Origin: Sabellastarte sp. h YS-2021
Lineage: Eukaryota > Annelida > Polychaeta > Sabellida > Sabellidae
DNA length: 64,000 nucleotides
NCBI GenBank assembly: GCA_964017235.1
Contig: OZ024940.1
Span: 25,053,615-25,117,614, forward strand
Direction of reading: 5' to 3'
The number at the start of each line of letters is the position of its first letter. The stretch's first letter is position 1. Both the position numbers and the translations under genes were made by a program. The notes under the pieces were generated by a model, which did no database searches, was not told the DNA's origin, and saw only the letters and a program-made list of their open reading frames with translations. Shown in pieces: positions 1 to 11,369 of this stretch.

Positions 1-1006
1 ATTAAACAATGAAGATGCAATTTAACTGTAAATCCAATTTATTGTCACCTGTCCCCTTCTTATAGAGCTTAATCACACGCAAGACAAATTTGTGTCTAAA
101 TTCTACAGTAATTTGTTTGAATTTGAGAGCTTTAACAGCTTCTGTCAACGAAGTTTGCATCCATTAATATGTACCCATTTTAACTACATTTATTTTACTA
201 GTAGACTAAGTAAATATAAATCCCTCCTAAAGCTTTTAATTTCTTAGTGCATTCAATTTCCCTTAAAAGTAACATTTATTTTGCATGGCTCTTCAAAACC
301 AATGGTATAATTACTCTGTACTGATTACCGTGACTATTTTTTTTTTGATTGATATTGCTTTAACTTTACCAAACCGCTTTCTAGGTCAGATGATAGTCAT
401 ACACATTCTGACTATGTGTATATGCACCTGAAACTATGCTGGTTTGGAGATAAAGTACAATGGACAATATTAAAACAAAATGAATGACATATACAAAAAC
501 ATATCATGAACGACGATGACAGTACTGTACAAATGCACAGCATGAGTATTATAATGTTCACCCTCATGAGTGATATAACAATTTTTTTGTATATATCTAA
601 TAAGGAAAGTTTTACTTTTAATTTTATTATAGACCATTTTTGTACCAATAATAAATAAAATAAGTCCATGTTTAAAGAAGGAAATGCCTAAAAGCCTGTC
701 ACAATGGTAAATAAATTTAAAAACTTGCAGTTTTATATTGACTTTTCTCTGACGTGTTAATTGGGACACCTTTGACACCTGATAAGATGGATTGGCCCTT
801 TTCATTTTGAAAAAATACAAAACCCATTATTATCCGATGTCGGCCACCATTAACTGTCTGTGGCGAATAACAAAATGCTACCGTCAAAAAACAATGGGAA
901 AGGTCGGCCGGATGACTTCATTTCTGGTTGCAAAGGTCTTCTGTTTTGTTGCACATAAACATAGGTCACAGTTTATAGGAAAAAGACCCATGTGTGGTGC
1001 ATATAT
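1..1006. other. AT-rich unique DNA, no gene seen
   Basis: Reading both strands shows only short frames closed by many stops and no recognisable repeat, RNA gene or splice-bounded open segment. The overlapping minus-strand frames at 412-820 are rich in Ile, Leu, Tyr and Cys, as expected from translated AT-rich noncoding DNA. Confidence 0.6.
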
Positions 1007-1020
1007 TTTCAAATTTTATC

Positions 1021-1253
1021 TTTATTTATTTAGTGTTGTAAGTCACACCTAGTATCTCATCGGTTATATTGCGGCGGGTAGTCGGAACTGGGCAGAGGAA
1101 ACCTGTACATACTGTTGGTCGAGGTTCTTTACGGTCAGCTGCAGACCAATGGTAAGGAACTACCAGCTTTCCCACATAGAGTCAGGCCGGGATTTGAACC
1201 CTGACCTTAGAGGTGGGAGGCGAGTGTATTACCACTGCGCCACCGTCGTCCCC
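1021..1253 (-). mobile_element. tRNA-headed SINE, family A (copy 1)
   Basis: On the minus strand the element starts with a tRNA-like head containing an A-box-like segment and a B-box-like GGTTCAAATCCC. A body follows that is shared with the other family A copies, and the element ends in a run of (ATTT) units. It is flanked by near-perfect target-site duplications, TTTCAAATTTTATC at 1007-1020 and TTTCGAATTTTATC at 1254-1267 (13 of 14 identical). This fits LINE-mediated retrotransposition. The single mismatch and body differences suggest a moderately old copy. A 66-codon plus-strand frame through it has no coding meaning. Confidence 0.85.
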
Positions 1254-1267
1254 TTTCGAATTTTATC

Positions 1268-1660
1268 ACAAAACAAGCTGATGCAATACAATCTGAGGAA
1301 CATCTTGAGGGGCACAATTGTAAAATATGCAGCAAAAGGTTTGCTTTAAAGTAGGTATTTTAGGTATTATCCACCAGTTTGCCTCAATATATTAAGCAAA
1401 AATCGAGATTTTCTAAATGGATTTCAAAAATGAACCAAATCCTTTTTATTTTTTAAACTTTTAGTCCATTATGAGACCGAACCATTATTAGATGATTTTT
1501 TAGGTTTGCCCCTATGATTCCATGACCATACTCCCCTGTGTCATTTATGGTGGCTTTGATTGATGACATTTGCTTTTTTGTAACGGGTTAAATGTACAAA
1601 AGGTCTAGTTGTATGCATATCTAGTTGCTCTAAATCTTTTTGATCTAACATTTTTTTTTT

Positions 1661-1692
<32 letters not shown>

Positions 1693-1966
1693 GGGACTGG
1701 GCACTGAAATGTTTGCAGGTGTTTTCTGAATTATTTATCTGTTTATTTTTCATCAGTGGATAAAAGTTCGTTTACATGTCTTTATAGTGGTCACTTTGGA
1801 CGTTGTACCCTGGGAAGAAGTATTTTACGATACATATGTGGGTACTAACATTGCTTTGGGAGGCATCGCCATTCAGGGAAGTGGAGACACTCATTGAGAG
1901 ATTAGGGGCAAGAGGATTGGCCAACGCTACTCCGAAATGTATTGTATATTAAATTAATATTATTAA
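1268..1966. repeat. Intergenic DNA with a T20/G21 homopolymer junction
   Basis: The stretch is unique AT-rich DNA except for a pure T run at 1651-1670 that abuts a pure G run at 1671-1691, followed by AGGG. No coding frame or transposon end is visible around it. The tract is a candidate for slippage and G-quadruplex formation, and its length may be unreliable in the assembly. Confidence 0.8.
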
Positions 1967-2277
1967 TACTCAACTTAATGTCTTCTTTGCTACAGGACTT
2001 AAATAGATACATATTTGACCCAGCCACACTGCACAAGAACAGCCCAAGCTCTCTAGTGACTGACAATTCCCCTAAACTGAAAGACAGAGTTTCAGAGGAT
2101 GACCCTTTATCAACGTCCCTGAGGTTCTTTAACCTGCCACTGGGGATAGGACCCAATGACAGAGGACCGCCATTTTAACTGGTCATCCAAGCCACTATGT
2201 ATCTACCTGTACCTGGGTTTGAACCCACGTCCTCTGTGTTCCTAGACAAGTGTGTCACCCACTATGCCGCAGTGGCA
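1967..2277 (-). mobile_element. tRNA-headed SINE, family D (copy 1)
   Basis: The minus-strand head begins TGCCACTGCGGCATAGTG and carries a B-box-like GGGTTCAAACCC. The long body contains a recognisable block, read on the plus strand as CTGAGGTTCTTTAACCTGCC. The 3' part near 1967-2010 is a worn version of the L2-like tail seen better in the 6.6, 23.1 and 60.0 kb copies. It is directly followed by another SINE at 2290, so this is a nested or clustered insertion site. Confidence 0.8.
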
Positions 2278-2289
2278 GAAAGGACCTCA

Positions 2290-2485
2290 AAGAGTATTTC
2301 TACTCCCCTAAACAGTCTGTTTACCTCCACAACTACCGTTGGTACCCATTGGTACTCCTGGGTGAACAGGGAAACATACGTGTACAGTACCTTCTCTCGG
2401 GTTACAATCTCCAGCCAAGAATCAAACTCCAGAGCTTCTGTTCTTAATGTTCAACACCTCAGCCACCACACCACAGAAGCCTCAC
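2290..2485 (-). mobile_element. tRNA-headed SINE, singleton family E
   Basis: The minus strand starts with TGTGGTGGCTGAGGTGTT, which resembles a tRNA acceptor stem and A box. About 40 nt later comes GGAGTTTGATTCTTGG, a B-box-like segment. The body does not match families A-D and no second copy is seen in the window, so the family assignment is weak. It abuts SINE D copy 1. Confidence 0.5.
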
Positions 2486-3465
2486 ATGACGGATACACAT
2501 GCAAGAAAGACTTTTCTGCTCAGTAAATATATGTTGTTATTCTGTTATTATCAACGCCAAATAAGTTGTCATCAACTGGGACTTTGATTTGTTTCTGCTC
2601 CCTAGACTGGGGTAGAAACAATTCAGCTGAAATGTTTTCGTGAGATTTTATCTATGGGACAATGACGAAAAAAAAAAAAAAATAAAACCAACAACAGAGT
2701 CCCTTTCTCTGTAACCGCAGGCTTTTGTGTGCCATTACCCCGCTGTTAACAGACCATGAAATATTCATTTGTCATCGAGGTTGTTTATGTGTTCCTGTGA
2801 TGTTCTCCTGAGGTAAACTGGGGGGGGGGGGGGGCAGTTGGGGCTTGGGGTGGACACAAAAGGTTCGCAGATGAAAAGGAAGTAAAGAATATACTGGGTT
2901 ATCAAGGGGCAACCATCTTTCTGAAGCAACCTCAGTGGCAGTGTGGGTTTATAAATTAGCCATTTAATCACTGATCTCTGGGGTTTTGGTTTGAATCCAT
3001 TTCATGAAAACAAATTAAAAGCACTGGAGCCCCTGGAGTTACACTATTCTACATTAAAACGGCATGCTATATGGACCTGGGTTTGAACCCAGGTACTGGC
3101 AGATACATGGTGGCTCGGGCCCTTGTTTGACCTTTCACCTTTGCAACAAACATTTTAAAGTGCAATTTTAACATATAACAGAATGCTTCCAGACAGCTTA
3201 ATACCTTAAGCATTTGCCTGTGCCTAGTTCTGCTCATTACACTAAGTTTGTTTAGTTAAACTGCATCCACTCTGGCTTCAACCAGCAGTCTAAAAATTTG
3301 CCCGTGAAATTTTAAACACTACAAAACTCTTGCCACCGTGGGTTACAGTCAAGCATTTTGTTTGGTTTTCTCGGCCCGTCAAATTTTCCCCGGGTCTACA
3401 GCAAACTTGGTAAAAGTAACCTAACTTATGTGAATAACCCCTTCAATATCAATTGATCAATGTCA
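2486..3465. other. Mostly unique DNA, G15 tract, possible SINE scrap
   Basis: A pure G15 run lies at 2820-2834. A B-box-like palindromic GGGTTTGAACCC occurs near 3070-3085, inside what may be a fragment of a tRNA-headed SINE, but its body is too worn to assign. No coding segment is recognised. Confidence 0.5.
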
Positions 3466-3481
3466 TGTGATGTAATATAAA

Positions 3482-3635
3482 GTCAAAGTTGGGGTTTTAC
3501 ATCCCGTTCAACAGCCAGGATCATATTGGGACAGGTCCTCAGCATTGCAACTTGTGGGAGTCGAACCCACACAGAGGTGACTGCCTGTGATTAGATGCCA
3601 AACTTGCTAACCACTAGGTCACCGAGTACCTGGTG
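3482..3635 (-). mobile_element. tRNA-headed SINE, family B (copy 1), perfect TSD
   Basis: On the minus strand the head reads CTCGGTGACCTAGTGGTTAG, followed by the B-box-like GTGGGTTCGACTCCCACAAG and the family 3' end that includes GTAAAACCCCAACTTTGAC. The flanks are an identical 16-bp target-site duplication, TGTGATGTAATATAAA, at 3466-3481 and 3636-3651. A perfect duplication of that length and an intact B box suggest a comparatively recent insertion. Confidence 0.88.
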
Positions 3636-4299
3636 TGTGATGTAATATAAATACTTGCGAATTGCTTCAGTGCCTTCAGGTCACACACAGAGAAATAATT
3701 GCAAGTAAGGCATGGTACATCTAAGTGTTAAACTCAAACTGAAATTTGACTTTTAGAATTGGAAGTCACCAGATAGGGTTTATAATAAACTCTACACTAT
3801 AGGGATGTATGTGACACTTTAAGTTTAAGCAAAAGTTTGCCCGGGCTGTTTCTATTCAAATGCACTGAAAGGAATCAAATATATGGACCTAGGGCTATTG
3901 ACCAGCATAAGTGGCATTCCACTGTGGTCTACAGACACAGTCATGTAAAGGGTTAAGTATTTGTAAATTCATAACATACAGGAGATCATTTTCCGCTCCG
4001 GGATTCTTACCAGAACTATTTCGTGTTTTTCGCACTTCGGCGAGTAATTAATTCCAACAGATTTCACAGCCAATTAAGCGAGTAATTTTGGATTATTTCC
4101 CCGGCATGCAAACAAGCTGTTTCCCCCTTGGAAATCTTCCCAAAGATGGGCACCCTAGTGCAGCAACTATGGACTTTACTTGGCAGTTGTTAAAACTTGT
4201 GTAACCAACTTTATGCCTTAAACTTGCTTTGGGAATTTAATACTAGATTTGTGCAGCCAATGGGTTTGCCGATACAAAAATTGTGCCTTTTAAATTGTT

Positions 4300-4455
4300 A
4301 TATTCCATTCTAGACTTTTATAGTTCTTAATCTCTGAAAAGGCGGACTTGAAGGCTCAACACTAGAAACCAATTCAATAATCATCATTTCTTGGACAAAG
4401 CCGGATCGATACTGTGGAGACGCCGGCGACTTTATGGGCTAAGGTGGGTTTTTAA
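4300..4455 (-). mobile_element. CR1/L2-like LINE 3' end remnant, tail subfamily 1
   Basis: Reading the minus strand gives a worn copy of the 3' untranslated end also seen at 19,085-19,260 (minus) and 45,725-45,842 (plus). It has ACTGTGG-like and GATTAAG-type blocks, then CTATAAAAGT and a terminal TAGAATGGA. Only the last ~150 nt of the LINE remain, consistent with 5' truncation. No open frame survives. Confidence 0.6.
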
Positions 4456-5278
4456 AGAGATAAGATTTTACCTTTTTTTTTTTCCTGAAACAGAACACAG
4501 TGAGGGCAGAAAAAAAATATCTTCATAAAGCTGGTTCCATTTGTGCCAAGTTAGGTCACCCATTTCATAAACAGTTATATAATTACTTCTTCAAAGCTCA
4601 TTTTGAAAGTTAATTAATGTGTTAATAAGCCTCTAGGTTGTACTTATGTCAATGTATATTTTAATCCTAAAGATTTTGGTGCCAAATAAGGCAATAATGA
4701 GTGAAAACGATCATTTGGTATTCAAGCAAGGCCCATTGCCATAGAAAATAAGCTTTCATTGACTTTTTCTGTATTGTTTATGTCATTTGTCACACAGAAA
4801 ACGTATAAGGTGGAAACGGGTGGAATTAAAAGAAGACCTCCTAAACGTCATATGACCTCCTAAACAGGCCAGTTGCACCGATGTCTCTCTCACAAAAAGT
4901 CCCGGCGAAAATATTTGCAGTGTCAAAGTACATAGTGTATGTGGGCCCCATCTGGGATGTACAATAACTGTTGCCGACAAAAGAATCTCTTTTTCATCTC
5001 CTCTCTACTTACATCTGTGACCAAAACTAAGTGAAAAGAAAAAGTTAGAAAGCCGGTTTCTTCTGCTGTCAAAATATAGTTAAATTACTGCCGTTCTTGT
5101 TGAAATTCAACACTGAATATACTGTACATGAAAACAATTCTTGGAAATTAGCTCTTAAATTCCTACGAGTTTAAGGCTAGGGGATAACTGATCTTTTTCT
5201 ATAAATATTACATGCATGTATAGCCAGTGTCACACTTCTCTGTAGCGGGTTGATCATGATAGAGATTCCACTCAATCT

Positions 5279-5408
5279 AAAGTCCAAGTTTATGGTTCAA
5301 TGTCCCACTCCAACAGCCACGGTCAAAATTTTGGAACAGATTGTCAGCATTGCCAATTGCAGAAGTCTTAAACCCACACAGAGGTGACAGCCTGTGATTG
5401 GACGCCAA
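5279..5408 (-). mobile_element. Diverged SINE, family B (copy 2)
   Basis: The plus strand carries decayed versions of the family B blocks in order: a 3' end resembling AAGTCCAAGTTTATGGTT, the CAACAGCCACGGTC block, the AACCCACACAGAGGTGACAG block and GATTGGACGCCAAAG. The B-box core is mutated, so this copy is probably not transcribable. Confidence 0.6.
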
Positions 5409-5410
5409 AG

Positions 5411-6599
5411 AATATTTTAACAATTTAACACAACTATGTTGGCGTCATGATGCCAAAATTTAAAATGGGTAAATACATATACCATTATTATACCCCTATC
5501 ATGTGCCCCTGCCATAATTGGGTGAATTTATAACAGCCAACCTCATGTCGGCTCAGGTCCACATAGCATCCCACATGTTGGACACTTAACCGTCCATCCC
5601 GACAAATATGAAAGCTAACTGTACATTTTTTTCGGACCTTGTGAGGTTTTTTTATGCCCGATTAATTTCCTATTTTCCCTCTGCTGTGGCATGGACATAA
5701 ATGGTACTGTTCTCTGTCTCTTTCTGCTTGTTTGTTCTGTATTGGTGAACAAGCTTTGATGTAACAGAATATATCTGCACAGTGCCATTTAATCTGATCC
5801 GGGGGTGCAATCTAGCATGACTCTATCACCAGATGCGGCCAATTGCAAGGGTCTTCTACTGCATGGCTTGTTAAGTGGGCACACATCAGATTGGCACTAA
5901 CAGGAAACTGAACACTTTTTCTTTTTAGCACATCAAGACGACTGATAGAATTTAAGTTTATATTATATTTATTGTGTACCCGAAATCCCAAGAGTGTTCC
6001 AGGCCATAGGTACCACCCGCGAAAAGTCTAAGGATATCTCACCGATTCCCTGGTTCATAAAATGCATCCAGCCTCAGGAACCTTTTATTTTGTCATGAAT
6101 AAACACCTATATCGGAGCACCAGCATCTGGTGACACCATACGTACACGTCAGCACAGTTCTCACCTATTGGGCTTGTGATGTCAATATGACATCACCAAT
6201 GATGTCTTCATCAGTGAAATTGGGTCATGAGATCTCTGGCCATCCTCAGCGATTTCTATATACCAGCCAATTGTTTTAAATTAGACAGACGTGCATCCGA
6301 ATTGGAGTCCAACAATAATTTGCCACGTTCTATTGTATTTTTAGAATCACTGATACAACATTTATGAAGTAATATTTTATATTCCCCCAGGTATGAATTG
6401 CCTGACTATAAAATTTGATTTTTAGATGACCCATAAAGCAGAATTATGAAGAAAAAGTAGCTGGTAATATTGGAGATTTACTGTCACTTAGAGATTCCAC
6501 ATACTCTCACGTTACACTGTATGAATTAAATGAGATGACTACTATTCTTTGCTCTTCATAAAAGAGTTACATAAGCATGATAACTTTTTCATTGTAATT
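5411..6599. other. AT-rich stretch without recognised features
   Basis: No gene, RNA or repeat with a second copy in the window was recognised. The open frames are short and lack splice-site context. Confidence 0.5.
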
Positions 6600-6600
6600 G

Positions 6601-6902
6601 TATTTATACTCAGCGCAATATCACCATATACTACAGGACTCAAAGTGCTAGTTAACCCATCCGACTGCACAGGTACAGCCCCAACTGACAAGTAACTGGC
6701 ATTCCCCTAACTGGAACATAGAGGCTCAAGGATGACCATTTATCAACGTCCTTGAGGTTCTTTAGCCTGCCACTGGGGATAGGACCCAATGACAGAGGAC
6801 CGCCATTTTAAGTGGTCATCTGAGCCACTATGTATCTGCCTGTACCTGGGTTAGAGCCCACGTCCTCTAGACAAGTGTGTTACCCGCTAGGCTACAGTGG
6901 CA
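6601..6902 (-). mobile_element. tRNA-headed SINE, family D (copy 2)
   Basis: The minus strand shows the full family D order: a tRNA-like head (TGCCACTGTAGCCTAGCGGG), a B-box region damaged in this copy, the body with GGCAGGCTAAAGAACC, and a 3' part ending in a motif like GAGTCCTGTAGTATATGGTG followed by GCGCTGAGTATAAATA. That tail resembles the end of L2/CR1-type LINEs, which suggests an L2-like partner for mobilisation. Confidence 0.85.
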
Positions 6903-6998
6903 GATGTGTGTACTGTAATAAATAACACACATTCTAGTGTGTAACTGTAGTAAATAACTTACATTTTGTGTTAATAGTTATACTTCTACTTTCGATGA

Positions 6999-7235
6999 TT
7001 TATTTATTTATTGTTTTATGTCACGCCTAGTACCTTTGTATTTGTTATATTGTGATGGGTAGTGGAAGGGCAGTGGAAACTAGTACATACAGTTGGTCAA
7101 GGTTCTGTACAGTGTAAACTGCTGACAAATGGCAAGCAACTACCAGCTTTTACACTTGAGGTCAGGTCGGGATTCAAACTCTGACCTCAGAGGTGGGAGG
7201 CGAGTGTGTTACCACTGCACTACCGTGGTCCCTTT
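6999..7235 (-). mobile_element. tRNA-headed SINE, family A (copy 2)
   Basis: The minus-strand order is tRNA-like head, family A body and an (ATTT)n tail. Target-site duplications are TACTTTCGATGA at 6987-6998 and TACTTTGGATGA at 7236-7247 (11 of 12 identical). Its B box (GAGTTTGAATCCC on the minus strand) is altered in two positions compared with the 12.9 kb copy. Confidence 0.85.
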
Positions 7236-7369
7236 TACTTTGGATGAAATAAACAAATTAAGTAATTGATTATTAAAGTAATTAATACCTGCAAGGACAA
7301 GGTAAGGCTATTTTACACAATAGAAAGTTAAGTTTACAGGCATTTTGTGTTACGTCTCATTCTGCCTTG

Positions 7370-7600
7370 TACTTCTGATTCAATGCATTTTTTTGTACTG
7401 TGGCATGCATTCTCTGCCTTCTGTGACCACACAAACATGTGGAAGTTTTAAACTGTTGCCCATCTGTTGCCTAATTCCGATTCTCTTCTTTGTGGCATTA
7501 TACTCCAGCCATAAGTCTGTAGCTGGGTGTCATAGGACATACAGCATTCTGCTTCTGGGGGCTATATTCAGCACAGTTCCCAGCCAAATCCCAGGCTAAA
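7370..7600. repeat. Unclassified dispersed repeat K (copy 1)
   Basis: This segment shares ordered blocks with 24,480-24,660 and 44,320-44,660. The blocks include a TTTTAAACTGTT region, a CCTAATTCCGATTC/CCCAATTCTGAATC region, a TGTAGCTGGGTGTC/TGTAGCTAGAGGTGCG region, and a following ACATACAGCATTCTGC/TGTACAGTATTCCCAC block. No terminal repeats or tRNA boxes are evident, so the class is unknown. Confidence 0.45.
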
Positions 7601-8017
7601 AGTGGCTATAATCGTATACAAAAGTTAAGCCTAAGCCTAGGCTAACATCTCTGTTAAAATGTGGAGGGAGGGGCTGTGATATCACTTCCAATCTACAATA
7701 GACCATGATCATTGCTTTTATTATTTATGTTTTTATGCAGAAAGGATATTTGACCAGTAAATTGTGGTTTCATTTATAGCAGTTTGGGCAGCGTGAGAAC
7801 TGGTTCACCTAATGCTGAGTTCACAGTTCTCCAGATGAATGGCTCTAAAAAATTACATGGTCTCCGGTTGAACGGAGCACACCAGATAAGGTGGCGAAAT
7901 GGGTGAACACGGATATAACTGTATTCAAGTTTTGGCTATTAGTACTCAGTAACATTGAATCGGAAATGGATGCCAAGGTAGTCCCAACACGTCCCAACTG
8001 AAAGTTGTAATGTATAA

Positions 8018-8294
8018 CCTCTTTATACTGCAAGACTCAGAGTGTTATCTGAACTATCCTCGCTGCACATGTACAACCCAAGCTCTCTTGTGACTGGCAT
8101 TCCCTTAACTGAAAGACAGAGGCTCAAAAACGACCATTATTCAACATCCCTGAGGTTCTTTAGCCTGCAACTAGGGATAGGACTCAACTCACAGGGGATC
8201 ACAATTTTAAGTGGTCATCCAAGCCACTATGTATCTGCCTGTAACTGGGTTCGAACCCACGTCCTCTGTGTGTTACGCACTATGCCACAGTGGA
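8018..8294 (-). mobile_element. tRNA-headed SINE, family D (copy 3)
   Basis: The family D body and head are clear on the minus strand, with an exact B-box-like GTGGGTTCGAACCCAGTT. The 3' portion near 8018-8045 is shortened relative to copies 2 and 4. A (GAGT)n microsatellite lies just downstream at 8388-8417. Confidence 0.8.
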
Positions 8295-8300
8295 AGGTCT

Positions 8301-10790
8301 GCCATATCGCCAAGTCCTGGATCTGAATCAGCTGGCTGAAAAGACTTACACTTTCTATTGTGGCTAAACTGCTTGGTCACATTGTCAAGTGAGTGAGTGA
8401 TCGAGTGAGTGAGTAAGCAGTAGAGCTGGTAAAACATTCTGTAGCACCAAAGAGATAAGCTGGTTAGGAATGACAAGAACTGTCATAAAGACTATTGGAG
8501 AGAATGGGCAATCTGTAAAGGTTTTAAACACATTTAATGTTTTCGAGGATCGTCCCAAAGTAAAGAAAAGGGTTGTACTTCCAATAAGGCTATCTTTGGG
8601 ACTGGCTTTGTCAAGGCGGTTAGGAGGTAAAGTCCCTAACAGTGGAACAGGGGTATCACAAAAAGTAATAAGCCTGAATTCATATCATGTGTGTTTCCTG
8701 GCTTCCAATGGATGGCTCAATAAATATGCAATAAGGGTTAATTTGGAGCGAATATAAAAGTCCCTTAAATTGCTTATTTAGGGCAGTAATAACCATTCCT
8801 GGATTTTATCAATTTTTCTAACTCAGGTTTCTAGATTTACAAACAATAGATAAAAAATAACCAGTCTCAGCAAGCCAGAACCCCGACAGGTATAACTTTA
8901 AAAGCCAAATAACCACTCATAGAAATGCTTACTTTTATGAAAAAATAATTTTGTTTTGCTAAGCCTAATAAAATGGTGGATATCTGTGATTTAGTATGTA
9001 AAGTACCCGCAAATTTATTAGACTAACAAACAAAACAAAAAAGGTATTGCCCTGGCAACACTTGGTGTCAGATGTTGCCAAAAACTTTATCTGCTCCCGT
9101 TCCTGGCAAGATAAACATATCGTCAAAATTTGGTGAAGATCTGTGCAGAAGTTTGGTCTGTAGGACACCCACAAACTTTATTCCTGCTAACCCAACTGAT
9201 GCTCCACACTTAGAAGTTTGATATGGCATCTACCCAGGCAGGTGGATGAACAAGGCTCCATTTTTGTGGCATAAAGTTCTTTGACAATTTAAACAACACA
9301 ACCATTTGCCAATTTGCCTTTTCTTTCTTTGAAACTTTAAGTGCTGACATAAGATATACTGCACATTATGAAAGGACACGATTAGAGGTTTATTCAGTTC
9401 ATAATCTACAATGAAAAAAATATACAAGAAATATTCCTTGCTGTCTTACATCTTCAGCTTCTGTATTGTGGTAAAAAAATAATTAACCCAGAAGTTTATC
9501 CACCAAGGAACAGACCTCATTCCGCTGAAGCAGATGATAGCCCGAACACAAAAGGGACTTCAAAGATAGCAACAAAGGGACTTTGAACACCCGTCGCATT
9601 CTTCCGTCTGTGAACCTGGTCTTCAGAACTCTCTCTGCAGGGGTTGTCACTCGACCCTCCAGGTCTTCCTTATCTTCCCACAATTACAAACAAAAACTCC
9701 ATCAGCTCCAAGTAAACTACAGGGTACGGTTCAAAATAGGTCATAGGCACAATTCTAAAACATAGCCAATCAGAGTACCTCAGTGGAAAACTCCATCCGT
9801 AAACATCTTCTGGAAATAGTTGTTGAAATTTCCTTTGCGTCCCTTCTTTTGACGACAAACCCCCGCGAACCACAATTTTGATGTAAAATTAAATGTTTTT
9901 CTCTCTCTTAAGTTTAACATCCTCTCTTGATGTTAGGATCACCAAGTGCAATGTCCTTTGGCCACTTTTCATATCTACCCACATACCAAGTCTGACAGCT
10001 CTGGATAAAAACTGTTTCGATGTACAACGTCCCATTCATTTACAAAACTCTGCTGCAGTAGCATGACAAACATTGTACCAATATATCTCCTACTTTTGTC
10101 TGGGGCTACAATTATAGCGATTCTCCCTATGGGTCCACGGTTGTAGATTGGGGAAAGGTTGACCTTCGTTTCAAGGCCGTTTGGGGGCTTGGCCCCTGAT
10201 ATTTATCCATTAAGTGGTTGAGGGGCTCATGGGACCCTTTGTACATTAATTGACTTCAAACAGCCACAAACGTGGGGGCGGCCATATTGGATTCCCTTTG
10301 CTTTTAAGCCAGGCATGTTTTATGGTTTTTTTTAAGGACGTCATTAAATGTTTCTTTTCATATAAAAAATCCTCATGTTACCATTTGTTTCAAGATCTAC
10401 ATAGCTTTCTGATTTCAACAGAAAATGTACGGTTCTGATGTGTTTAATAACTTTATTGTCTGACATACAAGGAACATCTAAGTTTGATTAAAATAAAAGT
10501 TAAAGATTTTAAATTAATTATCTGATGCTTATAAGTAAAGGTAGCCTTTTCAAGGCCATTCTGGAAGTGTCACCTATTTTTTTGAGCTGCACTTAATAAA
10601 AATCTAATGGGCTATGGTAAGGCCACTAAAGCAGACGCAATTAGTAAAATATCTAATTGCATTATACTTAAGGTTTAATTACATTTTCTAAAGTCTCTCC
10701 TTCCTTATATTGATAATAGCTACTTTTAGTCAGCAGATTCCCAACAAGTGTTTCTTGTTAATTTCGAGTTTGATTTGAGGTCACTGTTAC
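8301..10790. other. Long stretch with no convincing gene
   Basis: Two open frames near 9,483-9,873 on the minus strand have a more balanced amino-acid composition than their surroundings, but they recall no protein family and lack clear splice borders. The rest is AT-rich unique DNA. Confidence 0.45.
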
Positions 10791-10799
10791 TACAAACCC

Positions 10800-10985
10800 A
10801 CAAGTAATTAATAACAGGATAGACAGCTGAACAGATGGAGGGAAACAGTGCATACAAGTTAGTCTGAAAAGAGATTAAACAAGGGCAAGGAATTACCAAG
10901 TTTCCACTTTACGTTGGTGTGAAATGGACACCCAGTGCCTGGGATGTGGCTGGCAAAATATGTCACCTGCTACACCCGCAGAGGC
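10800..10985 (-). mobile_element. Decayed SINE-like segment (A/C body)
   Basis: The plus strand keeps scattered blocks in the same order as family C on its minus strand: GGAGGGAAACAGTGCATACAAG, shortened here to its core GGGAAACAGTGCATAC, then GGCAAGGAATTACCAAGTTT and a worn region where the head should be. The B box is no longer recognisable. It is probably an ancient copy. Confidence 0.4.
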
Positions 10986-11194
10986 TCCAATATAGTATTA
11001 TATCGAATTTAAAAAGATAGTTCTACAAATTCAAGTGACAAATATGGCATCGTCTCCTGGTGTTGGTAACAGAAATTACGTTTTACAGACATACACAAGC
11101 ATTTGCCAATACCAGAGCACTCAGCAGGGTGCATAGCTCCGCCAAGGCATGTAATAACACATAAACGGAGAAATCCTGCTTATGTTTTGTTGTA

Positions 11195-11365
11195 TCCAGA
11201 TGGTGAGCACTATCAATAATTTAAAAGGGATCTTAGTTGGACCAAGACCCAATTGTTCTCATTTTTCTTTCCACGAAGATCAAACTGGTAGTATTGGCAT
11301 GATCCTGTTTGCACACAAGCAAACACACAGACAAATGGTCATGAAAGTATTCGTTGCACATAGTT
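11195..11365 (-). mobile_element. CCTCC-element fragment (minus orientation)
   Basis: The minus strand reads CAAACAGGATCATGCCAATA, a GATCTTCGTGGAAAG block and then GGGTCTTGGTCCAACTAAGA, the same block order as the copies at 16.7, 34.6 and 37.9 kb. About 70 bp away, at 11,130-11,145, is CTCCGCCAAGG, the palindromic signature seen at the ends of this family. I read it as part of a non-autonomous DNA element. The superfamily is not certain. Confidence 0.55.
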
Positions 11366-11369
11366 CTTT

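Noticed and set aside
9483..9873. Minus-strand frames with basic and Leu-rich composition
   Set aside because: No domain, no second copy and no clear acceptor or donor. Probably chance.
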